Below the pieces are notes generated by a model, which was not told where the DNA came from, searched no databases, and saw only the letters and a list, made by a program, of their open reading frames with translations. From the IMG/VR virus record IMGVR_UViG_3300020473_000106, positions 1 through 27,016 of that record: 27,016 nt of DNA. One strand, written 5' to 3'. The position numbers were made by a program, and so were the translations under genes. Below, one piece after another: positions 8,042 to 15,717 of the stretch. The DNA comes from a virus. How positions within the stretch are numbered: the stretch's first letter is position 1; every line of letters starts with the position of its first letter.

Positions 8042-9599
8042 AAAATATTTTAGTAACACAGCAGTAGCAACAACCTTAGCATCCAATATATCGGATGCCG
8101 ATACTTCATTAACAGTTAATAGTTCTACTGGTTATCCAGCAGTACCATTTGTTATAGCCATTAATGCTGGTACTTCAGCAGAGGAAATAATTAAAGTAGG
8201 TGCTAAATCTGGTACAACCTTTAGCACACTTACAAGAGGTTATGATAGTACAACTGCAAGAGCCCATACTTCTGGAGCAAGTGTTAAACATGTGGCCGCG
8301 GCTGAGGATTTTGACGCCATGTTCACACATACTCATGCTACTTCGGATGGTCATGCAAATATTCCTATAGCTAATGTTACTGGTACAGTACCAACTACTA
8401 AAGGTGGTACAGGTGTTACTTCATTAGGTACTGCAGGTCAAGTATTAAAAGTTAATTCAGGAGCTAATGCTTTAGAATATGGTGATGTTGAAGCCGTATT
8501 TAATATTGATGGTATGACTGATGGATCAGGAATTACTATAGCGGACGCAGATAAATTTCCTATATCAGATGGTGGTACAGAAAAATATGTAAATGCTTCA
8601 CAAATTAAAACTTATGTTGGACCATTAGATACAGAACAAGTACAAGATATAGTCGGAGCCATGTTTAGTGGTAATACAGAAACTAATATCTCAGTAACCT
8701 ATGATGATAGCGATGGAACAATAGACTTAGTTTCAACAGATACCCAATTAACAACTGAAGCCGTACAAGATATAGTAGGTGCTATGTTTAGCTCTAATAC
8801 TGAGACCAGAATTTCTGCAACTTACGAGGATGGAGATGGAACGATTGATTTAGTTGTAGATGATATGACAACTAACACTCAATTAACCACTGAGGAAGTA
8901 CAAGATATAGTTGGCGCTATGCTCACAGGTAATACCGAAACAAGAATAAGTGTTACTTATGAGGATGGTGATGGAACTATCGACTTTGTGGTTGATGATA
9001 TGACTAGCCTTACACAAGAACAAGTTGAGGATTTTGTAGGTGGTATGGTTACAGGTAATACTGAAACATTTATCACAGTTACTTATGAGGATGCAGATGG
9101 AACATTAGACTTCGTAGTTCCAGTTAAAGATGAGGATGATATGGCTAGCGATAGTGATACATTTTTAGCAACCCAACAATCAATTAAAGCTTATGTGGAT
9201 AATGCAAGTGTTAGCTCTGAACAAGTCCAAGACATTGTTGGGGCTATGTTCACAGGAAATACAGAAACTGGTATAACCGCTACTTATGAGGATGGCGATG
9301 GTACAATAGATTTAGTTGTGTCTGCCTCATCTGATGTTATAAAGGATGCAGATAATGATACAAAAATTCAGGCTGAGGAAGCTTCAGATGAGGATAAATT
9401 AAGATATGATATTGCAGGTACAGAAGTTGCTGTCCAAGATGTGGGCGGTATGGCTTTTACTACTAACTCTGGAACAGTTAGACATCATCAAACACAAGCT
9501 GGAACATATACTATAGCCGCCAATGAAGGTCAAGTAATGGCTGGTCCAGTAACTGTCACCGGAACCATAACAAATAGTGGTACTCTGGTGATAATATGA
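8034..9599 (+). CDS. Tail fibre protein with five tandem repeats
   Basis: The protein has 521 residues. Residues about 12-90 hold the beta module shared with the capsid and connector proteins (TRGYDSTTARAH at 67-78), probably the virion-attachment end. A stretch near 115-140 (TGTVPTTKGGTGVTSLG) is of the kind common in phage fibres. Five repeats start near residues 201, 242, 287, 329 and 396 with the theme VQDIVGAM..GNTET..TYEDGDGTIDLVV, known from many marine phage fibres. The C-terminus is beta-rich (TVTGTITNSGTLVII). Trimeric fibre folding is inferred. The end overlaps the next start as ATGA. Confidence 0.75.
   Translation: MARKYFSNTAVATTLASNISDADTSLTVNSSTGYPAVPFVIAINAGTSAEEIIKVGAKSGTTFSTLTRGYDSTTARAHTSGASVKHVAAAEDFDAMFTHTHATSDGHANIPIANVTGTVPTTKGGTGVTSLGTAGQVLKVNSGANALEYGDVEAVFNIDGMTDGSGITIADADKFPISDGGTEKYVNASQIKTYVGPLDTEQVQDIVGAMFSGNTETNISVTYDDSDGTIDLVSTDTQLTTEAVQDIVGAMFSSNTETRISATYEDGDGTIDLVVDDMTTNTQLTTEEVQDIVGAMLTGNTETRISVTYEDGDGTIDFVVDDMTSLTQEQVEDFVGGMVTGNTETFITVTYEDADGTLDFVVPVKDEDDMASDSDTFLATQQSIKAYVDNASVSSEQVQDIVGAMFTGNTETGITATYEDGDGTIDLVVSASSDVIKDADNDTKIQAEEASDEDKLRYDIAGTEVAVQDVGGMAFTTNSGTVRHHQTQAGTYTIAANEGQVMAGPVTVTGTITNSGTLVII
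8634..9332 (+). repeat. Five imperfect tandem repeats inside the tail fibre gene
   Basis: Units begin at about 8634, 8757, 8892, 9018 and 9219. The first four are 123 to 135 bases apart; the fourth is longer because of an inserted segment (DDMASDSDTFLATQQSIKAY) of a kind also common in fibres. Protein similarity between units is high (VQDIVGAM, NTET, DGDGTIDL) while third codon positions differ, suggesting old duplication under selection rather than a recent expansion. Confidence 0.8.
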
Positions 9600-9784
9600 C
9601 ATTAAAAGTAAATACTCTATCAAAAGTAAGTGGTAATAATATTACTCTTAATCACCCTTTAAATTTAAAATCATATACAACTACAGCAAGAGATTCCTTA
9701 ACAAGTGCGGCTGGTGATATGATATATAATTCTACAACTAATAAGATCCAGTTTTATAATGGATCTGCTTGGAATGATTTTTAA
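9596..9784 (+). CDS. Small fibre-tip module protein, 62 residues
   Basis: The whole protein is one module also found at the N-terminus of the next two genes: a start like LKVNTLSKVSGNN, then LNLKSYTT, then a beta segment AGDMIYNSTTNKIQFYNG ending in SAWNDF. The YNG-x-x-W ending is a familiar phage fibre motif. Here it stands alone, without the Gly-rich C-terminal domain of its paralogues, so it may be a short cap or adaptor, or a paralogue that lost its adhesin part. It is joined by ATGA and TAATG overlaps to its neighbours. Confidence 0.65.
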   Translation: MTLKVNTLSKVSGNNITLNHPLNLKSYTTTARDSLTSAAGDMIYNSTTNKIQFYNGSAWNDF

Positions 9785-10854
9785 TGAGTACCTTAGAAAC
9801 AAATAATATATCTAAATATAGTGGTAATAATATCTCAGTTGATGACGCCTTAAAATTAAAAGGTTATACAACTTCTCAAAGAAATGGATTAACATCCGTT
9901 GCTGGTGATGTAGTTTATAATAGTGAAACAGGAACAATAGATTATTATAATGGTTCTAACTGGTATGCAACATCTGGTAATACCTTTGTGTTTGACTGCT
10001 CATATTTAGTTATAGCAGGTGGGGCTTCTGGAGGAAGAGCTGGTAACTCATCTGGTTCTGGTGGCGGTGGAGCAGGTGGTTATCGTAATTCATTTAGTTC
10101 TGAAACTTCTGGTGATAATTCATCTACTGAAACACCTTTAGAAATTACTTATGGGGCTTCTTTAACAGTAACCGTAGGTGCAGGTGGGGCAGCTAAATCA
10201 AGTGGTGAAGGAAACGAAGGTAACGATAGTGTATTTTCAACAGTTACTTCTTACAAAGGCGGACCCGGAGGTAGTTCTCATCACGCACCAACTGGAACTT
10301 GGGGTTCTGGTGGGGGAGCGGCTGCTTATACTAGCGGTGGCTCTGGTGCCGCTGGTACTGCCGGTCAAGGTGGAGATGGCGGTGGTGGTGCTGGTCACTC
10401 ATCTACAAACAATCGTGCTGGTGGTGGTGGCGCAGGAGCAGGCGCTAACGGTGGTGGTGCTGCCCATAACAATGCTGGTTCTGGTGGAAATGGTTTAGTC
10501 TCATCAATTACTGGGGGATCTGTAACAAGAGCAGGTGGCGGAGGTGGATCCGGACCTAACTCAGGTAATACCAGAAGTGGTGGAACTGGCGGAGGTGGTT
10601 CTAGTTCTAATAATGGAGGTACTGGTGGTAGCGGTACAGTTAATACAGGTTCAGGAGGTGGTGCCTCTCTTGGAGATGGTGGTACATCTGGTGCAGGAGG
10701 TAGTGGAGTAGTTATACTTCGTTGGACTACAGCAGATGCAACATTAGGCGGTACAAGAACAGGTTTAACAGACGGTGGTGTACAAACTGCAGGTTCAGAT
10801 AGTTATATAATTTTTACAGCAGGAACAGGAACAATTACATTTAGTAGTCCATAG
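9784..10854 (+). CDS. Fibre-tip/adhesin paralogue with Gly-rich domain (copy 1)
   Basis: The protein has 356 residues. Residues 1-65 are the fibre module shared with the genes at 9596 and 10861 (SGNNISVDDALKLKGYTT, then YNSETGTIDYYNGSNW). From about residue 74 it opens a Gly/Ser-rich domain with YLVIAGGASGG and many GGGGAGG runs, closing with a strand GGSGVVILRW near 310-319 and a short beta end. Gly-rich domains of this kind fold as polyglycine sandwiches in known adhesins such as T-even gp38 and are widespread in marine phage fibre tips. Receptor binding is inferred. The Gly codons make this part more G+C-rich than its surroundings. Confidence 0.7.
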   Translation: MSTLETNNISKYSGNNISVDDALKLKGYTTSQRNGLTSVAGDVVYNSETGTIDYYNGSNWYATSGNTFVFDCSYLVIAGGASGGRAGNSSGSGGGGAGGYRNSFSSETSGDNSSTETPLEITYGASLTVTVGAGGAAKSSGEGNEGNDSVFSTVTSYKGGPGGSSHHAPTGTWGSGGGAAAYTSGGSGAAGTAGQGGDGGGGAGHSSTNNRAGGGGAGAGANGGGAAHNNAGSGGNGLVSSITGGSVTRAGGGGGSGPNSGNTRSGGTGGGGSSSNNGGTGGSGTVNTGSGGGASLGDGGTSGAGGSGVVILRWTTADATLGGTRTGLTDGGVQTAGSDSYIIFTAGTGTITFSSP

Positions 10855-10860
10855 GATAAT

Positions 10861-11955
10861 ATGAGTGAATTAAAAACAAATACAATAGCAACCCATGATA
10901 ATAACAATGTGGCTATGAGTGATCCTATGAAATTAAAAAATGTAAGCACAACTGACAGAAATGCTTTATCTAGTCCACAAGAAGGTGATACTGTATATAA
11001 CTCTACTACTGGAACAATAGATTTTCATAATGGAGCAGAATGGGTAGCCACTTCTGATACTACTTATGTAACGGTAGTAGATTATTTAGTTGTTGCAGGT
11101 GGTGGAGGAACTGGTTACTATTATGGTGGAGGAGGTGGAGCTGGAGGACTTCGTTCAACTGTAGGTAATACAGGCGGGGGTTCTAACTTAGAAACAGCTT
11201 TAACTATTACAGATAATACCAATGTTACGGTAACTGTAGGTGCTGGAGCTACAGGAAATCACTCAGCAGGCACAACAGGAAGTAATAGTGTTTTTTCATC
11301 AGTAACATCAACAGGTGGTGGTTCTGGTGGTAGAGCTGGTCCAAATACAAATGCAACAGCAGGTGGTTCTGGTGGGGGTGGTTCTTACACTAATACATCA
11401 GGAGCTGCCGGTACTGCTAATCAAGGTTATGCAGGTGGTAATGCTTATGGTAGTACTGCATATCAAAAAGCTACATCTGGTGGTGGTGGCGGAGCTGGTG
11501 AAGTAGGTGCTGCTTCAACAAACTGGGACCAAGGTGGTAATGGTGGCGATGGTGTAATTTGTAATATTTTAAATTCTACCAACGCAAATACTAGGTCTGT
11601 TGGAGAAATAGACGGTTCTAATGTATATTACGCAGGTGGTGGTGGAGGAACAAATGGAGACCAATCTATAGCCAATCCAGGTACTGGTGGTAAAGGTGGT
11701 GGCGGTGATGGATATGATAATACTAATGATGGTTCTAACTTCAATACTTATGATAATGGTGACGCCAACACAGGCGGTGGAGGCGGTGGTGTACCTGGTG
11801 CAGGAACTAATGGTGGATCTGGTGTAGTTATACTTAAATACCCTAGCTCTAAAACTATTACTGTTGGTGCAGGTTTAACATCTACAACAGATACACAAGG
11901 ATCTGATAAAATAACAACTTTTACAGCAGGAACAGGAAATGTTAGTTGGGCATAA
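10861..11955 (+). CDS. Fibre-tip/adhesin paralogue with Gly-rich domain (copy 2)
   Basis: The protein has 364 residues and the same plan as copy 1. The N-terminal module (residues 1-66) contains MKLKNVSTTDRNALSS and YNSTTGTIDFHNGAEW; the Gly-rich domain starts with YLVVAGGGGTG and ends in GGSGVVILKYP, followed by a beta segment ending in FTAGTGNVSWA. The module ends are well conserved with copy 1, but the Gly-rich interior has diverged, as expected if the loops face host receptors. It starts six bases after the stop of copy 1. Both copies may sit on one fibre or be used for different hosts. Confidence 0.7.
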   Translation: MSELKTNTIATHDNNNVAMSDPMKLKNVSTTDRNALSSPQEGDTVYNSTTGTIDFHNGAEWVATSDTTYVTVVDYLVVAGGGGTGYYYGGGGGAGGLRSTVGNTGGGSNLETALTITDNTNVTVTVGAGATGNHSAGTTGSNSVFSSVTSTGGGSGGRAGPNTNATAGGSGGGGSYTNTSGAAGTANQGYAGGNAYGSTAYQKATSGGGGGAGEVGAASTNWDQGGNGGDGVICNILNSTNANTRSVGEIDGSNVYYAGGGGGTNGDQSIANPGTGGKGGGGDGYDNTNDGSNFNTYDNGDANTGGGGGGVPGAGTNGGSGVVILKYPSSKTITVGAGLTSTTDTQGSDKITTFTAGTGNVSWA

Positions 11956-11997
11956 GCTTTGCATAATAGAAGGAACGATGTATAATAGGAGATAGAT

Positions 11998-12396
11998 ATG
12001 GCACATTACGCATTTTTAGATAGCAATAATATAGTAACCGAAGTAATTACAGGTATAGATGAGGATGATAAATCTACTTTACCAAGTAAATATAGTTCTT
12101 GGGAAGAGTTTTATTTAAGTATGAGACCTCAATATGTGGCCTGTAAAAGAACTTCTTATAACATGTATGCTAATGAACATAAGAAAGGTGGAACAAAATT
12201 TAGGGGTAACTATGCTGGTATAGGTTTTACTTATGATCCAGATAAAGATGTATTTATAGAACCCCCACCTTATTCTAGTTGGACTTTAGATGAAAGTAAG
12301 TGGCAATGGAAAGCGCCAAAAGATAAACCTGATGATGGTAAAGACTATACTTGGAACGAAAATAAACTGGAGTGGGAAGAAATAGTATATGAGTAG
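11998..12396 (+). CDS. Conserved marine phage fibre-associated protein
   Basis: The protein has 132 residues and starts at ATG with AGGAG at 11987-11991, six bases upstream. It matches, from memory, a protein common near tail-fibre genes of marine phages: an N-terminal AFLDSNNIVTEVITG, a central CKRTSYNMYANEHKKGG then FRGNYAGIGFTYDPDKDVF, and a Trp/Pro-rich end (PPPYSSWTLDE, WQWKAPKDKPDD, YTWNE). The exact role is unknown; a virion part or fibre chaperone is suggested. The last eight bases overlap the next gene (ATGAGTAG). Confidence 0.65.
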   Translation: MAHYAFLDSNNIVTEVITGIDEDDKSTLPSKYSSWEEFYLSMRPQYVACKRTSYNMYANEHKKGGTKFRGNYAGIGFTYDPDKDVFIEPPPYSSWTLDESKWQWKAPKDKPDDGKDYTWNENKLEWEEIVYE

Positions 12397-13015
12397 CGAA
12401 CTCAAAGTAGATACTATAAATGAAAAAACTTCAGCCTCTGGTGTAACCATTGATACTGTTTTAATTAAAGATGGTTTAGTAGATGGTAAAGATGTATCTA
12501 CATTAACACCTGGTGGATTTGTTCATCTAAGCACAGATAGTTTTACAACAGCTTCCTCTTTTACTAAAGATAGTATATTTAGTGCCACTTATGATTACTA
12601 CAAAATTGTGGGTTCTGTAGGTGCTACTAATAATGCAAACGGTACTGTTACATTTCTTTTAAGAGGAAGTGCTAGTGATGTAACTTCAAATTATCAAGGT
12701 TTAAGGAACTATTCTAATATAGGTTCTGGTTCTGCTTCTGGTGGTACAAGTACAGGAACAGGTAGTTGGTATGTGGCTGACGCCGGTGGTGCTGATGCTG
12801 ATAGAATGGCATTTGATATAATGCTTTATAAACCTTTTGTGGCAGTAGATACTAGGTATGCTTGTAATGGGCTTGGGCCTTATGCAAGTGCTTGGTATTA
12901 TCAACAAGCTTATGGTTATAATAGTAATGATACCTCTTATGATGGGTTTAAATTAAATTATAGTGGAACAGAATTTACAGGTTCAGTTTCAATTTTTGGA
13001 TTAGTAAAGAGTTAA
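12389..13015 (+). CDS. Fibre-associated protein with divergent N-terminal module
   Basis: The protein has 208 residues. The first residues (SSELKVDTINEKTSASGVTI) match the opening of the fibre-module paralogues at 9596, 9784 and 10861 and the common phage fibre start LKVDTI. After a short linker comes a beta-rich domain starting near GGFVHLSTDSFTTASS and ending in GSVSIFGLVKS, similar in style to fibre-tip domains that bind receptors; it is not Gly-rich. It probably provides another fibre tip or a baseplate-side attachment. It overlaps the preceding gene by eight bases. Confidence 0.6.
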   Translation: MSSELKVDTINEKTSASGVTIDTVLIKDGLVDGKDVSTLTPGGFVHLSTDSFTTASSFTKDSIFSATYDYYKIVGSVGATNNANGTVTFLLRGSASDVTSNYQGLRNYSNIGSGSASGGTSTGTGSWYVADAGGADADRMAFDIMLYKPFVAVDTRYACNGLGPYASAWYYQQAYGYNSNDTSYDGFKLNYSGTEFTGSVSIFGLVKS

Positions 13016-13016
13016 T

Positions 13017-13307
13017 ATGGCAAAATCAGATTACATAGCAGAGGCAACTACAGAAATAAATAATGCTAAACCAATCAAGCAATGGATTAATGGTGAAATG
13101 AAAGAATTAACAGACACCGAATATGATTTAAAAATAGACCAGTTAGCAACCCAAAAAGATTTAGACGCCTCAGAAGGTTACAAAGAAAAAAGAGCTTTAG
13201 AATATCCATCAATAGTGGATCAACTAGATTATATATATCATAATGGATTGACTAAATGGAAATCAGATATAATAAAACCAGTTAAAGACAAATATCCTAA
13301 GCCATAA
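13017..13307 (+). CDS. XkdW-like phage protein
   Basis: The protein has 96 residues. The C-terminal half (KEKRALEYPSIVDQLDYIYH, then NGLTKWKSDIIKPVKDKYP) matches, from memory, the XkdW-like family common in marine phages beside tail fibre genes. The family is usually taken as a tail-assembly or fibre-associated factor of unknown mechanism. The start lies one base after the previous stop, and the stop overlaps the next start as TAATG. Confidence 0.6.
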   Translation: MAKSDYIAEATTEINNAKPIKQWINGEMKELTDTEYDLKIDQLATQKDLDASEGYKEKRALEYPSIVDQLDYIYHNGLTKWKSDIIKPVKDKYPKP

Positions 13308-13438
13308 TGGATTACTTAATAGGTTTTCTATTTGGCTATTTCTTGCCTAAATTTTTTAGATACTTAGATAAACTAGGTAAAGATTTGATAGAAATTCCTG
13401 ACCATTATTCAGAGGAAGATTGGGATTGGATAAGATGA
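13307..13438 (+). CDS. Small membrane protein, 43 residues
   Basis: ATG at 13307 overlaps the previous stop (TAATG), and the TGA at 13436-13438 overlaps the next start (ATGA). The first 18 residues are hydrophobic and aromatic (YLIGFLFGYFLPKFF), a likely membrane segment, followed by a basic patch and an acidic tail ending EEDWDWIR. The two coupled overlaps make it very likely to be real even though it is short. It lies just ahead of an XhlA-like protein, so a lysis accessory role is possible. Confidence 0.65.
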   Translation: MDYLIGFLFGYFLPKFFRYLDKLGKDLIEIPDHYSEEDWDWIR

Positions 13439-13620
13439 CAAACCCTAACGGATTTACCCAAAAGGAAATGTTACTAATGATTATTGAGGGGCAAAAAGAA
13501 TTAAATGAAAGGATTGACTTGCTTCATGAAAAGGTTAATGCTAAAGTATCAAGACAAGAATTATTCGGTTGGATAGTAGCCATAGGTGCCTTATCTGCAC
13601 TGGTTACTAACTTAGTGTAA
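13435..13620 (+). CDS. XhlA-like coiled-coil membrane protein (candidate lysis accessory)
   Basis: The start is taken as ATG 13435, which forms an ATGA overlap with the preceding stop; an earlier in-frame TTG at 13420 adds only five residues. The 61-residue protein has a coiled-coil-like part (IEGQKELNERIDLLHEKVNA, about 17-36) followed by one C-terminal membrane helix (about 43-61, WIVAIGALSALVTNLV). This plan matches haemolysin XhlA-like phage proteins, which assist holins at the membrane. The match is by architecture only. Confidence 0.55.
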   Translation: MTNPNGFTQKEMLLMIIEGQKELNERIDLLHEKVNAKVSRQELFGWIVAIGALSALVTNLV

Positions 13621-13625
13621 AGGAG
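13619..13625 (+). promoter_or_regulatory. Strong ribosome binding site feeding the Cys-rich micro-ORF
   Basis: AAAGGAG lies eight bases before ATG 13634, which opens a 13-codon ORF, but 13 bases before the TTG at 13639 that would start the long Thr/Glu-rich protein. The spacing therefore favours the micro-ORF, leaving the long gene without its own good start. Confidence 0.6.
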
Positions 13626-13633
13626 ACATTAAT

Positions 13634-13675
13634 ATGGATTGCTGTGGAAACGGGTGTTGCAACAACGGGGGGTAA
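13634..13675 (+). CDS. Cys-rich micro-ORF ending on a G6 run
   Basis: The ORF encodes MDCCGNGCCNNGG and stops at TAA 13673-13675. It has the best ribosome site in this stretch (AAAGGAG, eight bases upstream). The last two codons before the stop are GGG GGG (13667-13672). A -1 slip of the last Gly tRNA re-pairs perfectly on GGG and carries reading to GTA 13672, in the frame of the long downstream protein just before its signal peptide. It may be a real four-Cys micropeptide, a coupling leader, or the true 5' end of the downstream gene reached by frameshift. A miscounted G in the assembly would also explain it. Confidence 0.45.
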   Translation: MDCCGNGCCNNGG

Positions 13676-15717
13676 GTAAGTATTTAAGAATTTTAGCCGC
13701 CGTATGTTTAATATATCCATTACCGGTATATGCTAATGAAGGAGATACTACAACTACTACTACCACTACTATACCTACTACTACTACTACTACTATCCCG
13801 GGAGAAACCGAGGAAGTAGAAACTTTTGACGGACCTTTAGAGGAAGAGGAAGAAACTACAAGTACAACAAGTACAACAACTACTACTACCACTTCTACTA
13901 CGACTACTACTGTGCCTACTTATGAACAAGCCACAGATATAGAGTTACCTGAGGATCAATTAGATATTAATGGTGATGAAGTGGAAAACAATATAGTAAT
14001 TAATAATCATTATGATGGTCAATTTGGTTGTACAGATTTTTGTATGAACTTACACTATATGCAACACGGCAACGATAGTGAGGATTATACATTTATATTA
14101 CCAGAAACAACCACAGTGGAAGAGGAAGAATTAGATATAGAGATATATGAAGTAGGTTTTACAATAGGTGCATTAAATAATGAAGGTACAGTTACCTATA
14201 CTCATACAGATGAAACAACCCAAGAAAATGTCTTAGACGCCCAAAGTAATTCTAACTTACAAACCATGCTTGAAACAGTGGTTTATAATATTTACGATAC
14301 ACTAGACACCTTCATAGAAAGTTTTACAATAACCATTAATGACTGGTCATTGTTAGATGATATATCTTTTAAATATGTTATGCCCACAACTACTACCACT
14401 ACAACTACAACAACTACAACTTTACCCCCTCCGCCCCCTGAACCCGAACCTGAGCCAGAAATTTATATAGACCCATATATTAAAGAGGATAAAGAAGTTA
14501 TACTAGATGATGGAACTGTTGGAACATATAGTCAATCAGATATAGATGATGGTACTGTTGAAAGGGATAACCAAAGACAGGCTAATTTAGATACTTATGG
14601 TTGTGAATTAACGGATGAACAAATAGAAAGAGGAGATTGTGATGTCGAAATTATTGAGGAAGATATGGAAGAAATCGGAGACGAGTTTTTTGATGATGTT
14701 GATATACCTGACTTTGTGGAAGATGAATATGAGGAGGAAGAGTTTATTGAACTTACTGAGGAAGAGATCCTTGAACTTGAAAAAGAAATGGAACTTGATG
14801 TTAAAAAGTTGGAATTGGAAGATGAACTTGAAATCTTGGAATTTGAAAATGAAGAGGAGTTTGAGGAATTTATTGAAACCTATGTTGAGATTGAGGAATT
14901 CTTAGAGGAGTTTGATGATTTTGAGGAAGAAGTTATTATACTAGAAATACCTGATGAAATTGAAATAATTATAGAGGAAGAGGATATTGATGATTGGGAC
15001 ACAGAGTTTGAGGAAATAGAGGAAGATGAATTTGTTGAGGAAATTATCGAAACAGAAATACCTGTCGAAAAAGATGAGGAGGAAATTATTGATATTGTGG
15101 TTGAGGAAAAGATTGAGGAATTAGAGGAAGTAATCGAAATAGAAATAGAGGAAGATTTATCAGATGAGGAAGTTGAAGAGGCCATTGAAGTATATGTGCA
15201 AGAACTCGAACCCGAGGAAGTTGTAGAAGTATTGGAAGAAGTTGTAGAAGTTGGTATAGAAAACTTAGACCAAGCTACAGAGGAAGTACAAGAAGTTATA
15301 CAGGCAGTAGTAGAGGAAGCTATTGAGGATGTAGAGGATCTTACTGAGGAACAAATAGAAGTCGTAGCTGAGGTTTTAAATTTGGAAGAGAGTGATGATG
15401 TTGAAATTATTGCAGAGGCTGTAAAAGATGATGAAGTAGTAGCGGAAGCAGTAGAGGAATATGTTGAAAGAGCTATAGAAAATAAGGATGTAGAGAACTA
15501 TACCCTTGCTGATGTTGTTACAGAGGTACAGTTTGAGACCTTCTTAGACAACCCAATAGAAACATTTGTGGATATAGATTTGGATGAAATAAGTATAAGC
15601 ACAATAGGAGATGACATGACCCAAGACCAAAAAGAAAAAGCCCAGGAAGTTGTGGTTCCTGTAATTTTGACTAGAATAGCTAGTATGTCGGCTTTAATAT
15701 TTAGGAAGACTATATGA
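13639..15717 (+). CDS. Secreted, very acidic Thr/Glu-rich repeat protein
   Basis: Counting from TTG 13639 the protein has 692 residues; GTG 13654 or a -1 shift from the micro-ORF at 13634 are alternative starts. A basic stretch, a hydrophobic core (ILAAVCLIYPLPV) and VYA before Asn33 form a likely signal peptide. Poly-Thr tracts follow at 37-52, about 73-91 and 250-262, with Pro-rich hinges (PPPPPEPEPEPE), then about 300 residues dominated by Glu, Asp, Ile and Val and probably helical. The end is hydrophobic (VVVPVILTRIASMSALIF). Two Cys pairs lie between tracts. Such Thr tracts are typical of secreted Acidimicrobiia proteins and may carry sugars. Lying between small membrane proteins and the lysin, it may act in the envelope; function is unknown. 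Confidence 0.6.
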   Translation: MLWKRVLQQRGVSKYLRILAAVCLIYPLPVYANEGDTTTTTTTTIPTTTTTTIPGETEEVETFDGPLEEEEETTSTTSTTTTTTTSTTTTTVPTYEQATDIELPEDQLDINGDEVENNIVINNHYDGQFGCTDFCMNLHYMQHGNDSEDYTFILPETTTVEEEELDIEIYEVGFTIGALNNEGTVTYTHTDETTQENVLDAQSNSNLQTMLETVVYNIYDTLDTFIESFTITINDWSLLDDISFKYVMPTTTTTTTTTTTTLPPPPPEPEPEPEIYIDPYIKEDKEVILDDGTVGTYSQSDIDDGTVERDNQRQANLDTYGCELTDEQIERGDCDVEIIEEDMEEIGDEFFDDVDIPDFVEDEYEEEEFIELTEEEILELEKEMELDVKKLELEDELEILEFENEEEFEEFIETYVEIEEFLEEFDDFEEEVIILEIPDEIEIIIEEEDIDDWDTEFEEIEEDEFVEEIIETEIPVEKDEEEIIDIVVEEKIEELEEVIEIEIEEDLSDEEVEEAIEVYVQELEPEEVVEVLEEVVEVGIENLDQATEEVQEVIQAVVEEAIEDVEDLTEEQIEVVAEVLNLEESDDVEIIAEAVKDDEVVAEAVEEYVERAIENKDVENYTLADVVTEVQFETFLDNPIETFVDIDLDEISISTIGDDMTQDQKEKAQEVVVPVILTRIASMSALIFRKTI
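13747..13911 (+). repeat. ACN triplet microsatellite tracts coding poly-Thr
   Basis: Two blocks (13747-13795 and 13855-13911) are built of ACT, ACA and ACC codons for runs of up to eight Thr, broken by Ile-Pro, Ser or an acidic spacer. Near-perfect ACT runs are prone to slippage in whole codons, so tract length may vary between strains without breaking the frame. Confidence 0.8.
14386..14424 (+). repeat. ACN triplet tract, 13 Thr codons
   Basis: Thirteen Thr codons in a row (residues 250-262 counting from TTG 13639), directly followed by a Pro/Glu hinge. It marks the border between the beta-type middle part and the acidic helical part of the secreted protein. Confidence 0.8.

Noticed and set aside
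8634-9332. Tandem repeats considered as a CRISPR-like array
   Set aside because: Units are long, coding and diverged at third positions, with no short identical repeats or spacers.
10178-10498. 106-codon Val/Leu-rich ORF in the fibre-tip gene
   Set aside because: Produced by reading Gly-rich GGT codons in another frame; the in-frame protein has the conserved fibre module.
9784-11955. Diversity-generating retroelement variable regions in the Gly-rich fibre genes
   Set aside because: No reverse transcriptase or template repeat with A-directed changes is visible in the window.
11959-11986. TTGCAT, 16 bases, TATAAT upstream of the gene at 11998
   Set aside because: The -10 box is perfect, but the -35 matches only half the consensus, and the start site would fall after the AGGAG ribosome site of the gene it should serve. 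The ribosome site is the better explanation for these bases.
13629-13892. Antisense poly-Val ORF of 87 codons
   Set aside because: Reverse reading of the ACT triplet tract; no start signal.
14880-15185. Antisense Ser/Ile-rich ORF of 101 codons
   Set aside because: It is the reverse reading of Glu/Asp-rich codons in the secreted acidic protein; such low-complexity shadows are expected and it has no ribosome site.
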